A stretch of DNA of 35,496 bases from Chryseobacterium sp. Leaf201 (GTDB taxonomy: Bacteria > Bacteroidota > Bacteroidia > Flavobacteriales > Weeksellaceae). The DNA is taken from contig NZ_LMKA01000062.1 in NCBI RefSeq assembly GCF_001421435.1, positions 1 to 35,496 on the forward strand, in the 5' to 3' direction. Below the pieces are notes generated by a model. That model was given only the letters and a program-made list of their open reading frames with translations. It did not search any database and was not told the origin of the DNA. Numbering within the stretch: the stretch's first letter is position 1; each line of letters starts with the position of its first letter. This document shows, piece by piece, positions 15,262 through 24,020 of the stretch. The position numbers and the translations under genes were made by a program.

Positions 15262-15558
15262 ATGAAAATTTACGAGAAAATCCGCGAGTACAGCAAGGGA
15301 AAGGGAGAAACCATGAAACACATAGCAGATGGATACGGCGTTACGCCGCAGTCTATCCAGCTTTATTTCTCAGGAAAGAATGCCATGCCCCTCAGCTTTT
15401 TGTCATGGTATATTGAAACCCATCCGGATATTGACCTGTACGCGCTCTTCAGCAAAGAACAACAGAATATTGTTTCTGAACCGAATGCTGAATACCGCAG
15501 GAAATCCAAAAGCGATATAATCGACCGGATTGTAACCATTCTTGAAAAAGAACTATAG
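15262..15558 (+). CDS. XRE-like helix-turn-helix protein
   Basis: A 98-residue protein whose first 60 residues form a Cro/C1-type fold: ETMKHIADGYGVTPQSIQLYFSGKNAMP, where helix-turn-helix spans about 17-40, then a loop and LSFLSWYIETHPDIDLYALF. The charged tail (SDIIDRIVTILEKEL) may dimerise. It is divergent from the 76-aa gene, and an inverted repeat between them is the likely binding site, so autoregulation is expected. No phage genes are near. Confidence 0.75.
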   Translation: MKIYEKIREYSKGKGETMKHIADGYGVTPQSIQLYFSGKNAMPLSFLSWYIETHPDIDLYALFSKEQQNIVSEPNAEYRRKSKSDIIDRIVTILEKEL

Positions 15559-16147
15559 CCGATACCTTTTTAAATCAACAATTCCGCACATCACGAAAAT
15601 CCTGCCCGGAGAAATACATCTGCGGCAGTATGATATCATGATATCAATTGATAGAAGAAGTATGAAGTAGTACAACAACCCTATTACTCATTACCTCTTA
15701 CCTATTACGCATAACCATCACTCACAACTCATAACTTATCACTCCTGACCTTTCCAAAAAACCGCATTACAATCATAAACATTTTAAAGTTTCTACATTT
15801 ATTCTGTTATTCTATTCATGCCATCGTTAATTATGTTAAAATTTTTATGATATCGGTTTTTTATATGTTTATTTATTTTTAATGAGTTACCTTTATCGAA
15901 AATTGCGAAAACACAAAACGTTCTGATATTTTATAGTACTTTGATCTGTAATTTAATTCAGAAAAAAGTATTAACGGATGAAATATAATCAGGCTATGAT
16001 CATCAAATAAACGGCTGGTTTGTCGGATTTAGATCATTAATCAACATGTTTTTGTTTTTGATATGGAGGAGGTTTATTGATATCATGCTGAACTCATATT
16101 CAGCTATTTTATTTTTAAAGAAAAAAAGATTAGAATCTTATTTGAAC
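15559..16147. other. 589-base gene-free stretch with degenerate CTCATTAC-like repeats
   Basis: No convincing gene is visible. At 15681-15750 the sequence is built from loosely repeated units (ATTACTCATTACC, CTTACCTATTACGC, CTCACAACTCATAACTTATC), a low-complexity pattern seen between genes in flavobacteria. The rest (15751-16147) is very AT-rich and forms the leader of the KAS III gene. A frame starting at 16046 joins that gene but its first 34 residues look unlike the family. Confidence 0.5.
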
Positions 16148-17209
16148 ATGACAAGCAAAATCACAGGTGTAGGAAATTACATACCCTCAGAAACCATCAC
16201 CAGGTTATTTTTTGACAATCATATTTTCCTGAATGAACAGGGTGTTTTGTTAAAAGATGACAACGCTGCTATTACAAGCAAATTACAGAAAATTACCGGT
16301 ATTGAAGAGAGAAGATATGCCAACAGCACGCAGGTAACTTCAGACCTCGGCCTTATTGCCGCACAGGCTGCCATAGAAAATTCAGGAGTTGATCCTGAAA
16401 CTTTAGATTATATTATTTTTGCCCATAATTTCGGAGATGTGCGTTTCGGTACCATTCAGTCTGATGCTGTTCCGAGCCTTGCCTCAAGGGTAAAGCATCT
16501 TTTAAAAATCAGGAATAATTTCTGCGTGGCGTATGACGTCCTTTTCGGATGCCCGGGCTGGCTTGAAGGAGTGATCCAGGCGAATGCATTCATCAGATCC
16601 GGCATTGCCAAAAAATGCCTGGTGATTGGTGCAGAAACCCTGTCCCGCGTTGTAGACGTCCATGACAGAGACAGTATGATCTATGCTGACGGTGCCGGTG
16701 CAGTAGTACTGGAAGCCAATGCTGATGATGATTCCGGAATCAAATCCCATTTATCAGCCTCGCATACCCTGAATGAAAAAGATTTCCTGTTTTTCGGAAA
16801 ATCCTATAACAATGAAAGCTGCCCCGATACCAAATACATCAAGATGGACGGGAGGAAAATATATGAATTCGCGCTCGTTAATGTTCCGGATGCGATGAAG
16901 AAATGCCTAGACAGCAGCGGATATTCCATTAATGAGCTGAACAAGATCATCATTCACCAGGCCAATGAAAAAATGGACGAAGCGATTGTTGACAGGTTCT
17001 ACCAGCTGTATGATGTTCCGACGCCTGAAAATATTATGCCTATGGTCATCAGCAAACTCGGAAACAGCAGTGTGGCCACCATTCCTACCCTGCTTACCAT
17101 GATTCTTAATGATGAACTGGAACTTCACAACATTAAAAAAGGCGATGTGGTACTTTTTGCATCTGTCGGTGCAGGAATGAATATCAATGCGCTTGTTTAT
17201 AAGTTTTAA
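16148..17209 (+). CDS. 3-oxoacyl-ACP synthase III (KAS III) family protein
   Basis: A 353-residue thiolase-fold condensing enzyme with the full KAS III triad: C135 in VLFGCPGWLEG, H270 in IIIHQANEKMDEAI and N306 in LGNSSVAT. The N-terminus MTSKITGVGNYIPSETIT is typical, which is why I use ATG 16148 and not the upstream 16046, whose extra residues (FLFLIWRRF and so on) do not fit. It condenses acyl-CoA with malonyl-ACP to begin fatty-acid or related chains. It stands alone without fab genes, has a lengthened stretch after the N-terminal strand, and may be a specialised paralogue and not the primary FabH. A terminator follows. Confidence 0.88.
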   Translation: MTSKITGVGNYIPSETITRLFFDNHIFLNEQGVLLKDDNAAITSKLQKITGIEERRYANSTQVTSDLGLIAAQAAIENSGVDPETLDYIIFAHNFGDVRFGTIQSDAVPSLASRVKHLLKIRNNFCVAYDVLFGCPGWLEGVIQANAFIRSGIAKKCLVIGAETLSRVVDVHDRDSMIYADGAGAVVLEANADDDSGIKSHLSASHTLNEKDFLFFGKSYNNESCPDTKYIKMDGRKIYEFALVNVPDAMKKCLDSSGYSINELNKIIIHQANEKMDEAIVDRFYQLYDVPTPENIMPMVISKLGNSSVATIPTLLTMILNDELELHNIKKGDVVLFASVGAGMNINALVYKF

Positions 17210-17267
17210 ACCATAACGGAAAGCAGCCTGATAATTTCAACGGCTTTCTGTGTACAGTATAAAGATT

Positions 17268-17303
17268 AAAAGACTGATATCAATAATATATCAGTCTTTT
17301 TTA
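17268..17303 (+). terminator. Terminator after the KAS III gene
   Basis: AGACTGATAT (17271-17280) pairs with ATATCAGTCT (17288-17297), with an A-run before and TTTTTTTA after. Confidence 0.85.
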
Positions 17304-17423
17304 TTTTAAAGCTTCAAAAAAGTCTCCCATCAGGAATTTTAAAATAATTTTATCCTTTTTAACAATTTACTTATCTTCGTTTTTTTCAAAACGATATTAT
17401 TAATTTGCCTTAAGAAAGTACGT

Positions 17424-17930
17424 ATGCCCATCAATGCCTCTCACAGACTGATTCCGATGACGGATTTTGTTATTGAATATTATTCACATGAAGGATATGC
17501 CGATCTTCAGACCTTAAAGCTGATGAATAATTATGCGAATTTTCTGAAAATGCCCCTTACCCTGGATCTGTTTGTACCGATAGACCAGGCGGGAAATATC
17601 CTGAAAGAACCAAAGAATTACGTCTCCTGGAAATCGCTCGAACATAACCGGAAAGAACCTGGCCATAATTTAAGCAGCATTCCTTTGGATGAATACAGGC
17701 TGTATCAGGAAGCTGAGCAGAAATGTCTTTTTGAAGGTTTTAAAATCGCTTATAACGGCTATTCCGTAGTCAGGATCACCGCTGCATACAATGAATCCAT
17801 TGAGCTTTCATTCAACAAAAATGAGCGTCAGTTCCAAAAATTCAAAGATGTGGAGTCGCTCACGTATTTTGATGAAATCTACCTGAATGACACCGCACTG
17901 AAAAAACTCGGACTCACCACTACATTATAA
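17424..17930 (+). CDS. Hypothetical protein (168 aa)
   Basis: A soluble 168-residue protein starting MPINASHRLIPMTDFVIEYY. It has no signal peptide, cysteine motif or transmembrane segment, and I do not recognise the family. It carries a mix of predicted strands and helices (YSVVRITAAYNESIELSF and the like) with near-neutral charge. It is flanked by the KAS III terminator and converges with the photolyase gene 21 bases away, so it is transcribed alone. Codon use looks like that of its neighbours, so it is probably a resident gene. Confidence 0.7.
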   Translation: MPINASHRLIPMTDFVIEYYSHEGYADLQTLKLMNNYANFLKMPLTLDLFVPIDQAGNILKEPKNYVSWKSLEHNRKEPGHNLSSIPLDEYRLYQEAEQKCLFEGFKIAYNGYSVVRITAAYNESIELSFNKNERQFQKFKDVESLTYFDEIYLNDTALKKLGLTTTL

Positions 17931-17951
17931 GTTGGCAGTACTGATGACTGC

Positions 17952-19262
17952 CTAACTTTTCACCGCTTTTCCGTACACTTCCAGTGCTCTTTTCCTGGCA
18001 GACACGTGTTCTACGATCGGTTCGATATTCCGGTCTGCTTCACTGAGCCATTCATTGATGTATTGATGATCTTTATCGAACTTTCTGGTCTGTTCGGAAG
18101 GATTGAAGACCCTGAAATAAGGCGCCGCATCACAGCCGCAGCCTGCTGCCCACTGCCAGTTCCCGTTGTTGGAGGATAATTCATAATCCAGAAGTTTACC
18201 GGCAAAATAAGCTTCACCCCAACGCCAGTCGATCAGCAGATGTTTCGTAAGGAAGCTGGCCACCACCATTCTTACCCGGTTATGCATGAAGCCGGTTTCA
18301 TTGAGCTGGCGCATGCCCGCGTCTACAATCGGATATCCGGTTTTCCCTTCGCACCAGAGCGCAAATTCCTTTTCATTATTCCGCCACTCTATATTTTCAT
18401 ACTTTTCTTTGAACGGATGATTGATCACTTTCGGGAAGTGATGGAGGATCTGCATAAAAAATTCCCGCCAGATCAGCTCATTCAGCCAGGTTTCGTTATG
18501 TTCGCGTGCAAACTGTACACATTTACGCACAGAGATGGTCCCGAAACGCAAGGCCACACCCAGACGGGTGGTATGGTTCATACCCGGAAAATCCCTGTAT
18601 TTGTTATAATCATCAATAACCAATTTTTCCAGAGACGGCTTATGAAACGTAACATCCGTCTTTTTGAAACCGATATCTTCAAGATCAGGAAAGTTTGGTG
18701 CCTCATATTTCAGGAAATGTGAAAAATCTGTTGTAAAGCTTTCAGTTTTACCTGAACCCAGGGTCTCTTTCCATTTCCGGGAAAACGGAGTATACACGGT
18801 ATAAGGCGTTCCGTCCTTTTTTACCACTTCATCTTTTTCAAAAATGACCTGGTCCTTAAAACTTTTAAATCCGATATTCTTCTGCTCGATAAAATCTTTA
18901 ATCTCTTTGTCGCGTTTTACCGCTGCCGGTTCGTAATCCGTATTGGTGAAAACCGTACCGATCTTATAATCTTTTACTATTTCCCTGAATATTTCCAGAG
19001 GCTTCCCGGTAAAAACACGAAGCCCGCTTTTATATTTTTTAAGCTCTTTATGGATTCCATTTAAAGCCTGATGAAAATAATCAACTCTTTTATCCGATTT
19101 ATTATCCAGTCTATCCAGGATTTCCTTATCGAAAATAAAAACCGGAAGTACATCAGATCCTGCTTCCAAGGCATGGTAAAGGCCGGCATTATCTTCCAGC
19201 CTGAGATCCCTGCGGAACCAGAAAATATTGACGGGATCCTGCGCTGTAGTATCTTTTATCAT
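17952..19262 (-). CDS. phrB: Deoxyribodipyrimidine photolyase
   Basis: A 436-residue class I photolyase/cryptochrome. The N-terminal antenna Rossmann domain starts NIFWFRRDLRLEDN (about 12-25). The FAD-binding domain has GMNHTTRLGVALRFGTIS, LNELIWREFFMQILH, TGYPIVDAGMRQL, MHNRVRMVVASFLTKHL and NWQWAAGCGCDAAPYFRVF. By motif alignment with E. coli PhrB the electron-transfer tryptophans are W303, W346 and W369, and W265/E267 would contact the lesion. It repairs UV-made cyclobutane pyrimidine dimers using blue light. Its start overlaps the end of the SRPBCC gene by 4 bases, so the two are co-translated. The WAAGCGCD segment is WAASTGTD in E. coli. Confidence 0.92.
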   Translation of the reverse strand: MIKDTTAQDPVNIFWFRRDLRLEDNAGLYHALEAGSDVLPVFIFDKEILDRLDNKSDKRVDYFHQALNGIHKELKKYKSGLRVFTGKPLEIFREIVKDYKIGTVFTNTDYEPAAVKRDKEIKDFIEQKNIGFKSFKDQVIFEKDEVVKKDGTPYTVYTPFSRKWKETLGSGKTESFTTDFSHFLKYEAPNFPDLEDIGFKKTDVTFHKPSLEKLVIDDYNKYRDFPGMNHTTRLGVALRFGTISVRKCVQFAREHNETWLNELIWREFFMQILHHFPKVINHPFKEKYENIEWRNNEKEFALWCEGKTGYPIVDAGMRQLNETGFMHNRVRMVVASFLTKHLLIDWRWGEAYFAGKLLDYELSSNNGNWQWAAGCGCDAAPYFRVFNPSEQTRKFDKDHQYINEWLSEADRNIEPIVEHVSARKRALEVYGKAVKS

Positions 19263-19717
19263 CTGTTGAAACGTTCTTCCAGGATTTTAAACCGGTACCC
19301 AAAAATATGGTTCAGTTTAGACTTTACGAAAAGTGTATGTGCTATTTCTCCCAGGAACCCGAAAGGCAGCTCATAGTCAACCGTATCTTTCATCAGAACA
19401 CCGTTTTCATTTTCTATGAATTCATGATGGTGATGCCACAGCTTGTAAGGACCTTTTTTCTGGAAATCGGTAAAGCTTTTTCTCAAATTTACCTGGATGA
19501 TTTCTGTTTTCCATTTCATTTTAATACCTAACAAGGGAGAAACGAAATAATCAATGATCATCCCTTCATAAATCTCATCATTGTCAAAATGTGTTAAAAC
19601 GGTAAATTTCATTTCTTTCGGAGTGATTTCAGAAAGATTGTTAGCGGAAGAAAAGAATTTCCATGCGGTATCCAGGTCGCAGTTGAGCTGCTGTTCACGG
19701 TAGAGACGGTGCTTCAT
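19259..19717 (-). CDS. SRPBCC-fold protein coupled to photolyase
   Basis: A 152-residue START/Bet-v1-like domain: MKHRLYREQQLNCDLDTAWKFF opening, FVSPLLGIKMKWKTEI, then YKLWHHHHEF and VDYELPFGFLGEIAHTLFVK. These match the 'SRPBCC' proteins commonly found next to phr genes in Bacteroidetes. The fold binds hydrophobic ligands or pigments; the true ligand here is unknown. It overlaps the photolyase start by 4 bases (ATGA-type junction), so it is the first gene of the pair. No signal peptide. Similarly sited homologues are sometimes labelled 'cell division inhibitor', without support from the sequence. Confidence 0.83.
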   Translation of the reverse strand: MKHRLYREQQLNCDLDTAWKFFSSANNLSEITPKEMKFTVLTHFDNDEIYEGMIIDYFVSPLLGIKMKWKTEIIQVNLRKSFTDFQKKGPYKLWHHHHEFIENENGVLMKDTVDYELPFGFLGEIAHTLFVKSKLNHIFGYRFKILEERFNR

Positions 19718-19851
19718 TATTTTTTATGACGTTGAACTGCAATAAAAATACCACACTATCAATTGTCTGTATTTTATCTGATCGGTTTAAATATCAGCCT
19801 TGAAACAGCTTGCTTCTCATCAGCTTTCAGAACAGGAAAATCATAAGAATA

Positions 19852-20535
19852 TTATTTATAATGAATGAAAATCCCGTAATCCGTAGGAGTCCAGAGTGCG
19901 GCTTTCTGTCCGGCGGCTTTTAACGCGTTATTGGTCCAGGTATTACAGGTATCCAGAAAGCTGTAGGTTCCCTGGGCGTCGTAAAAAGCATCATTGTTGC
20001 CGTATACTGCTTTGGTAGGAATCAGGATAAAGTTCCCTTTTTCGTCGCGGTCAAATTTTTTCTCAACAAAAGCTGTGAGTTTCTTGTACTGGTGTCTGCT
20101 GATCATGATCATTTTACAGTCGGCTCCTTCTTTCATCGTACGGTAATACGTGCAGTGCATCGCGGATTCGCTCAGCCAGAATGCCGCTTTAAAGGCAGTT
20201 GAAAATTTAAGGTCTGCCCAGGTCGGGGTGTCCAGGTAAAAGCCTTTGTCGCCCCAACCGATCCCTACGAAGTTGTAATCTATTTCCCCGGATTTTGTAT
20301 TGGCAAACGGAATTTTGGCTCCCCAGTCCTGCAGATCGTTTTTCACGGGCATAACGATATCGGTATGTACACCGTTGGTATAGATATAAACCGGGATTTC
20401 TTTTTTTTGCCCGTCGTCTTTTGCCGGAACTTCAATAAAAGGAAGAAGATACCCTAATGCGACATACATTACTATAATTCCTACCAGGATTCCTAAGGCT
20501 TTAAGAATAAGTATTGCCATTTTTTTCACCGTCAT
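19852..20535 (-). CDS. TIGR02117/DUF2459-type membrane-anchored protein
   Basis: A 227-residue protein with one N-terminal membrane helix (ILILKALGILVGIIVMYVALGYLLPF), then a soluble domain with VYIYTNGVHTDIVMPV, FVGIGWGDKGFYLDTPTWADL, SAMHCTYYR and SFLDTCNTWTNNALKAAG. These motifs match the DUF2459 family (TIGR02117), of unknown function. The CNTW and NGVHTD motifs, with conserved His and Cys, resemble a papain-like hydrolase site, but this is inference. The soluble part lies on the far side of the membrane from the N-terminus, probably the periplasm. It is a single-gene unit. Confidence 0.85.
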   Translation of the reverse strand: MTVKKMAILILKALGILVGIIVMYVALGYLLPFIEVPAKDDGQKKEIPVYIYTNGVHTDIVMPVKNDLQDWGAKIPFANTKSGEIDYNFVGIGWGDKGFYLDTPTWADLKFSTAFKAAFWLSESAMHCTYYRTMKEGADCKMIMISRHQYKKLTAFVEKKFDRDEKGNFILIPTKAVYGNNDAFYDAQGTYSFLDTCNTWTNNALKAAGQKAALWTPTDYGIFIHYK

Positions 20536-20635
20536 GTTTTTTTTAATATGATTGATAAATTAACGTATAATTTTTATAAAGGTATTTTGTCTGAACGGAA
20601 ATTTATTTAAATTTAAGTACAAAATATTCACAAAT

Positions 20636-20716
20636 ATGCGTAAAAACAACAAATCAAACAAAAGATTTAAAGTAAGAGTAAAAGTGGCTCCGAAAAGAAC
20701 GCAGAAAAAACGTTAA
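20636..20716 (+). CDS. Tiny, very basic 26-residue ORF
   Basis: ATG at 20636 opens MRKNNKSNKRFKVRVKV, ending APKRTQKKR before TAA. Of 26 residues 13 are Lys or Arg and none is acidic. It has a purine at -3 and an A-rich approach, like true starts in this genome. The composition resembles small ribosome-associated proteins, but it is not the bTHX sequence I know and I cannot assign it. A weak hairpin (CCGG/TTCGGAAG region) follows the stop. It sits alone between two minus-strand genes in an otherwise empty 339-base gap. It is too short for routine gene callers, so it may be missed elsewhere. Confidence 0.45.
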   Translation: MRKNNKSNKRFKVRVKVAPKRTQKKR

Positions 20717-20874
20717 TTTCCGGCCAGAATTTATGTATTCGGAAGTTTTGTTCTCTTTAAATGTTTTTGTTACATCCTATTCAGTTTCTTTACAGCTCTC
20801 GTGTAAAGAACGGGAACTTTAACTATTCATTCCGGGATGATGAAATTTCGTATAGAGGTTTGTATTCAGAAGTG

Positions 20875-21825
20875 TTAAATTATATCGCTGTCTGAAGGCT
20901 TTTCCAGAAACTCGATATTGCGTTTCAGGCCTGCAAATTTTGTCCGCTTTACGGGTGATTTCCTGAAGATTTCCGAGAACAGTTCCTGGGTCAGTTCCTT
21001 CCATTCCCCTTTTTTAAAATTCTTTAATGCTTCATTCGGACGGAACCTGCTCTGGTGGTTGGGCATTGAAAACCTGTTCCACGGGCACACATCCTGGCAT
21101 ACGTCACACCCGAACATCCAGTCGTCCATCTTATCCTGAAAATAGTCCGGAATCTCACTTTTAAGCTCAATAGTCGCATAGGAAATACATTTGCTTCCGT
21201 CGATCAGTTTCTCTGAAACAATGGCACCGGTAGGGCACGCATCAATGCATTTCCGGCAGGTCCCGCAGTGGTCTGTCGTTTCATGATCTGCAACCAGTTC
21301 CAGGTCACAGATAATTTCTGCCAGGAAGTAAAAGGAGCCGTTTTGTCTGGTAATCAGGTTGGCATTCTTCCCTACCCAGCCGATCCCGGATTTCCTGGCC
21401 CAGCTCCGTTCCAGAACCGGAGCGGAATCTACAAAAACACGGAAACCGAATTCACCGATCTCTTCCTGCAACTCAGCCACCATATCACGCAGGATTTCTT
21501 TAATCACTTCATGATAATCTTCTGCATAGGCATATTTAGAAATCTTAAAATTGTCTAAGGTTAAGATTTTCTCTTCCGGGAAATAATTATACGAAAGGGA
21601 AATGACCGATTTTGAGCCGTCTACCAACAGCCTCGGATCCAGCCTTTTATCGAAATGGTTTTCCATGTATTTCATTTCGCCATGGAAATTATTCTTCAGC
21701 CAGTTTTCCAGCGGCCTCGCCTCTTCTTCCAGGAAATCCGCTTTCGAAATACCGCAGGCCTGAAACCCAAAGCGTTTTGCCGTGGACTTTATAAGTTGCG
21801 AATATTTTTCAGCGTTTGAATTCAT
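20875..21825 (-). CDS. queG: Epoxyqueuosine reductase
   Basis: A 316-residue iron-sulfur/cobalamin enzyme making the last step of queuosine in tRNA. Visible are [23 protein letters not shown] at the start, [29 protein letters not shown], the [23 protein letters not shown] core, and two [4Fe-4S] motifs, [12 protein letters not shown] and [11 protein letters not shown]. Length is standard for QueG lacking the extra HEAT domain. It needs cobalamin, so the BtuF-like gene at 107 is of related interest, though too distant to be one operon. A TAGTTTTG box lies 14 bases before the ATG. Confidence 0.95.
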   Translation of the reverse strand: MNSNAEKYSQLIKSTAKRFGFQACGISKADFLEEEARPLENWLKNNFHGEMKYMENHFDKRLDPRLLVDGSKSVISLSYNYFPEEKILTLDNFKISKYAYAEDYHEVIKEILRDMVAELQEEIGEFGFRVFVDSAPVLERSWARKSGIGWVGKNANLITRQNGSFYFLAEIICDLELVADHETTDHCGTCRKCIDACPTGAIVSEKLIDGSKCISYATIELKSEIPDYFQDKMDDWMFGCDVCQDVCPWNRFSMPNHQSRFRPNEALKNFKKGEWKELTQELFSEIFRKSPVKRTKFAGLKRNIEFLEKPSDSDII

Positions 21826-21838
21826 GATTTTTACCTTG

Positions 21839-21846
21839 CAAAACTA
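21839..21846 (-). promoter_or_regulatory. -7 box for queG
   Basis: The minus strand reads TAGTTTTG, 14 bases before the ATG at 21825, implying a very short leader of about 6-8 bases. Confidence 0.5.
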
Positions 21847-21947
21847 AGATTATTTTATAAATTTGTTTGGGCTTTGAATCATTGAATTGCTGTATTGCTC
21901 TTTTTTATGATTTAAATCCAAGTTCTAACCTTAAATATTAATATAAC

Positions 21948-22247
21948 ATGTCTTTATCAGAAGTTTTAAAATCAGGAAATTATGAATTAATCGACGTTCG
22001 CGAACCTATGGAATTGGAAATGGACGGACATATAGATGGTGCCAAAAATATCCCGCTAGGTGAAGTGGAAGACAGACAGGATGAAATCCTATCCCTTGAA
22101 AAACCGGTAGTGATCTTCTGCAGAAGCGGAAACAGAAGCGGAAAAGCATTGGAATATTTAAATGCTCAAGGCTTAAAAGACGGCCATAACGGCGGCGGCT
22201 GGGCTGAACTCAAACAGGCCATCGAAGCAAATCAGGGAACTTTTTAA
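21948..22247 (+). CDS. Single-domain rhodanese-like protein
   Basis: A 99-residue rhodanese domain: YELIDVREPMELEMDGHIDGAKNIPLG at 13-39 and the active-site loop VVIFCRSGNRSGKALEYL at about 74-91, with the catalytic Cys in CRSGNRSG. Such proteins transfer sulfane sulfur; the physiological acceptor is unknown. There is no signal peptide, so it is cytosolic, in the size range of GlpE/PspE. An intrinsic terminator includes its stop codon, and the HD-domain gene starts 30 bases after the stop. Confidence 0.9.
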   Translation: MSLSEVLKSGNYELIDVREPMELEMDGHIDGAKNIPLGEVEDRQDEILSLEKPVVIFCRSGNRSGKALEYLNAQGLKDGHNGGGWAELKQAIEANQGTF

Positions 22248-22260
22248 AGTTCCTTTTTTT
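22236..22260 (+). terminator. Terminator containing the rhodanese stop codon
   Basis: GGAACTT (22236-22242) pairs with AAGTTCC (22247-22253), followed by seven Ts. The TAA stop at 22245-22247 lies in the loop/stem, so translation and termination may interfere. The next gene begins 18 bases after the T-run. Confidence 0.8.
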
Positions 22261-22277
22261 ATTTAAAACCGACACTC

Positions 22278-22898
22278 ATGAATTTAAAGGAAAGGTTCTC
22301 TGAAAACTGTTTCTTATTCACAGAAGACAAAAGTCTTGTTGAAGGCTTATGGTCTGATATTGAGAAAAAGTATACCGAGAAAGGCAGGCATTACCACAAC
22401 CTCGGACATCTGGAGCATATGTTTGCTGAGCTCGATGCTGTAAGAAACAAGATCGGGAATTTTACCGCGATCTCATTTTCCGTTTTTTACCATGATGTAA
22501 TTTACGAGGCAACTTCAAAAGCAAATGAGGAAAAAAGTGCGGAGTTTGCTGCATCAGCCCTGCGAAAGCTAAACATGCCTCATGATGCGATTGAAACAAT
22601 TTCCAACCAGATTACTGCTACAAAATACCATCAGAAATCTGATGACCCCGATACGAATTACCTTCTGGATGCTGATCTTTCGATTCTCGGAAAGAATCAT
22701 CAAACCTATATTGAGTATACCAGAAAGATCAGAAAAGAATATTCCATTTATCCCGATTTGCTGTATAAGCCGGGAAGAAAAAAGGTCCTGAACCATTTCC
22801 TGGCATTGGAAAGTATTTTTAAGACTGAGGATTTTAGAGTTCAATATGAGGGTAAGGCGCGGGAGAATATCACCAATGAACTCAAGGGATTTCATTAA
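22278..22898 (+). CDS. HD-superfamily metal-dependent phosphohydrolase
   Basis: A 206-residue protein with YHNLGHLEHMF at about 40-50 (first His), FSVFYHDVIYEATSKANEEKSA at about 67-88 (the HD pair) and LLDADLSILG near 130 (a further Asp). This is the pattern of predicted HD phosphohydrolases found across bacteria as lone genes; the substrate is unknown. It starts 30 bases after the rhodanese stop, with a terminator in between. Its last four bases overlap the end of the convergent thioredoxin-fold gene. Confidence 0.85.
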   Translation: MNLKERFSENCFLFTEDKSLVEGLWSDIEKKYTEKGRHYHNLGHLEHMFAELDAVRNKIGNFTAISFSVFYHDVIYEATSKANEEKSAEFAASALRKLNMPHDAIETISNQITATKYHQKSDDPDTNYLLDADLSILGKNHQTYIEYTRKIRKEYSIYPDLLYKPGRKKVLNHFLALESIFKTEDFRVQYEGKARENITNELKGFH

Positions 22899-24016
22899 AG
22901 ATTATTTTTTAGAAAAGTTTCAAGCTCTTCGGAGGATATATCTTTTTTAATGATTTTTCCTTGTGAGTCTAAGAGAAAATTAGTCGGGAACTTTTTAATC
23001 TGAAATTTTGTTGTTTCAATTCCATTTTCATCAATGAGGTTTTGCCATACCAAATTATTTTTAGTTATTACCTTCTGCCAATTAGGGATGTCCTGAGTTC
23101 TGTCAGTTGATATACCGATATATTCAAAACCATTCTTATTATACATATCATATATGGATTTATGCTTTGGCATTTCTTCCAGGCATGGCTTGCAATAAGA
23201 AAACCAGAAATCTATTAAAGTATATTTTTTCCCTAACGCCGATGTAACCTTTTTGCCATTGACCTCCATTGGTGGGAAAACATTTCCATTGTCAAAATAT
23301 TTTAATGTCATCAGCTTATCATAAAAGATATTTCCTACCTGCGACTTTGTTATTGAATCATCAAAACTTTTGAAAATATTTTCATAAATCAGTTGATAAT
23401 TATTAACCTTAAAAACCAAATTCCAGAAAAGCACATAAGATTTTGGGTTTTTCTTTACATATGCTTCATACAAAGAATTTTCTTTATTTAATAATTGAGT
23501 AAAAGACTTTTTAAGTAATGTTATACTATCATCTTTTTTATCAGTGCTTTTGATAAGATTATAATATTTACGATTAAGTATATTTTTTTCAGAGTTTATT
23601 TTCGAAAAAAAAGTATTGAACTTTAAAATTTCATCATAAAGTAGATTATGTTTTGAAAATTTAACAGCTCCATTGTCCGAATCAAATTTTACAGTTTGAT
23701 CTGAATCTTTAAGATAAAAAATTTCAGAATTTATATAACTCTTATTTTTCTCCAGAGGAATTCCCAATTTATAAGGCCTCGGAAAATTATCTGTGATGGA
23801 TTTAAGGTTAAATAAAAATTCATTTCCTTTAAGTCTCGAAGAATCTAAAACAGTATAATTATTCATATATGTTTTATCACAGGCAGAAGCGATCATAATG
23901 TTCTGGGGCGAAACTTTTTTATCAGATTCATCTCTAACAGAAATGATCATTTTTTTCTGGCAGAAAACTGTTAAGAATATAAAGTGAAGCGAGAGTATTA
24001 AGAGTTTATTTTTCAT
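22895..24016 (-). CDS. Exported TlpA/thioredoxin-fold protein next to a GG-leader peptide
   Basis: A 373-residue protein from ATG 24016: signal peptide MKNKLLILSLHFIFLTVFCQ, about 220 residues of helix-rich unknown domain, then a TlpA-like thioredoxin domain with GKKYTLIDFWFSYCKPC (C275, C278) and FPTNFLLDSQGKIIKK at the C-terminus. Such Bacteroidetes proteins reduce or rearrange disulfides outside the inner membrane. The longer frame to 24055 would begin inside a terminator hairpin and is rejected. It follows the cysteine-rich precursor gene in the same orientation; the pairing suggests that it acts on the peptide's disulfides, by inference. The DNA is distinctly more AT-rich than the neighbours, hinting at later acquisition. 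Confidence 0.85.
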   Translation of the reverse strand: MKNKLLILSLHFIFLTVFCQKKMIISVRDESDKKVSPQNIMIASACDKTYMNNYTVLDSSRLKGNEFLFNLKSITDNFPRPYKLGIPLEKNKSYINSEIFYLKDSDQTVKFDSDNGAVKFSKHNLLYDEILKFNTFFSKINSEKNILNRKYYNLIKSTDKKDDSITLLKKSFTQLLNKENSLYEAYVKKNPKSYVLFWNLVFKVNNYQLIYENIFKSFDDSITKSQVGNIFYDKLMTLKYFDNGNVFPPMEVNGKKVTSALGKKYTLIDFWFSYCKPCLEEMPKHKSIYDMYNKNGFEYIGISTDRTQDIPNWQKVITKNNLVWQNLIDENGIETTKFQIKKFPTNFLLDSQGKIIKKDISSEELETFLKNNL

Positions 24017-24020
24017 AATA

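Noticed and set aside
15681..15750. Possible CRISPR-like or tandem array
   Set aside because: Units are short, irregular and overlapping, with no constant repeat or spacer length.
16046..16147. Extended N-terminus for the KAS III gene
   Set aside because: The extra 34 residues are unlike the family and lie in AT-rich leader DNA; ATG 16148 gives the canonical N-terminus.
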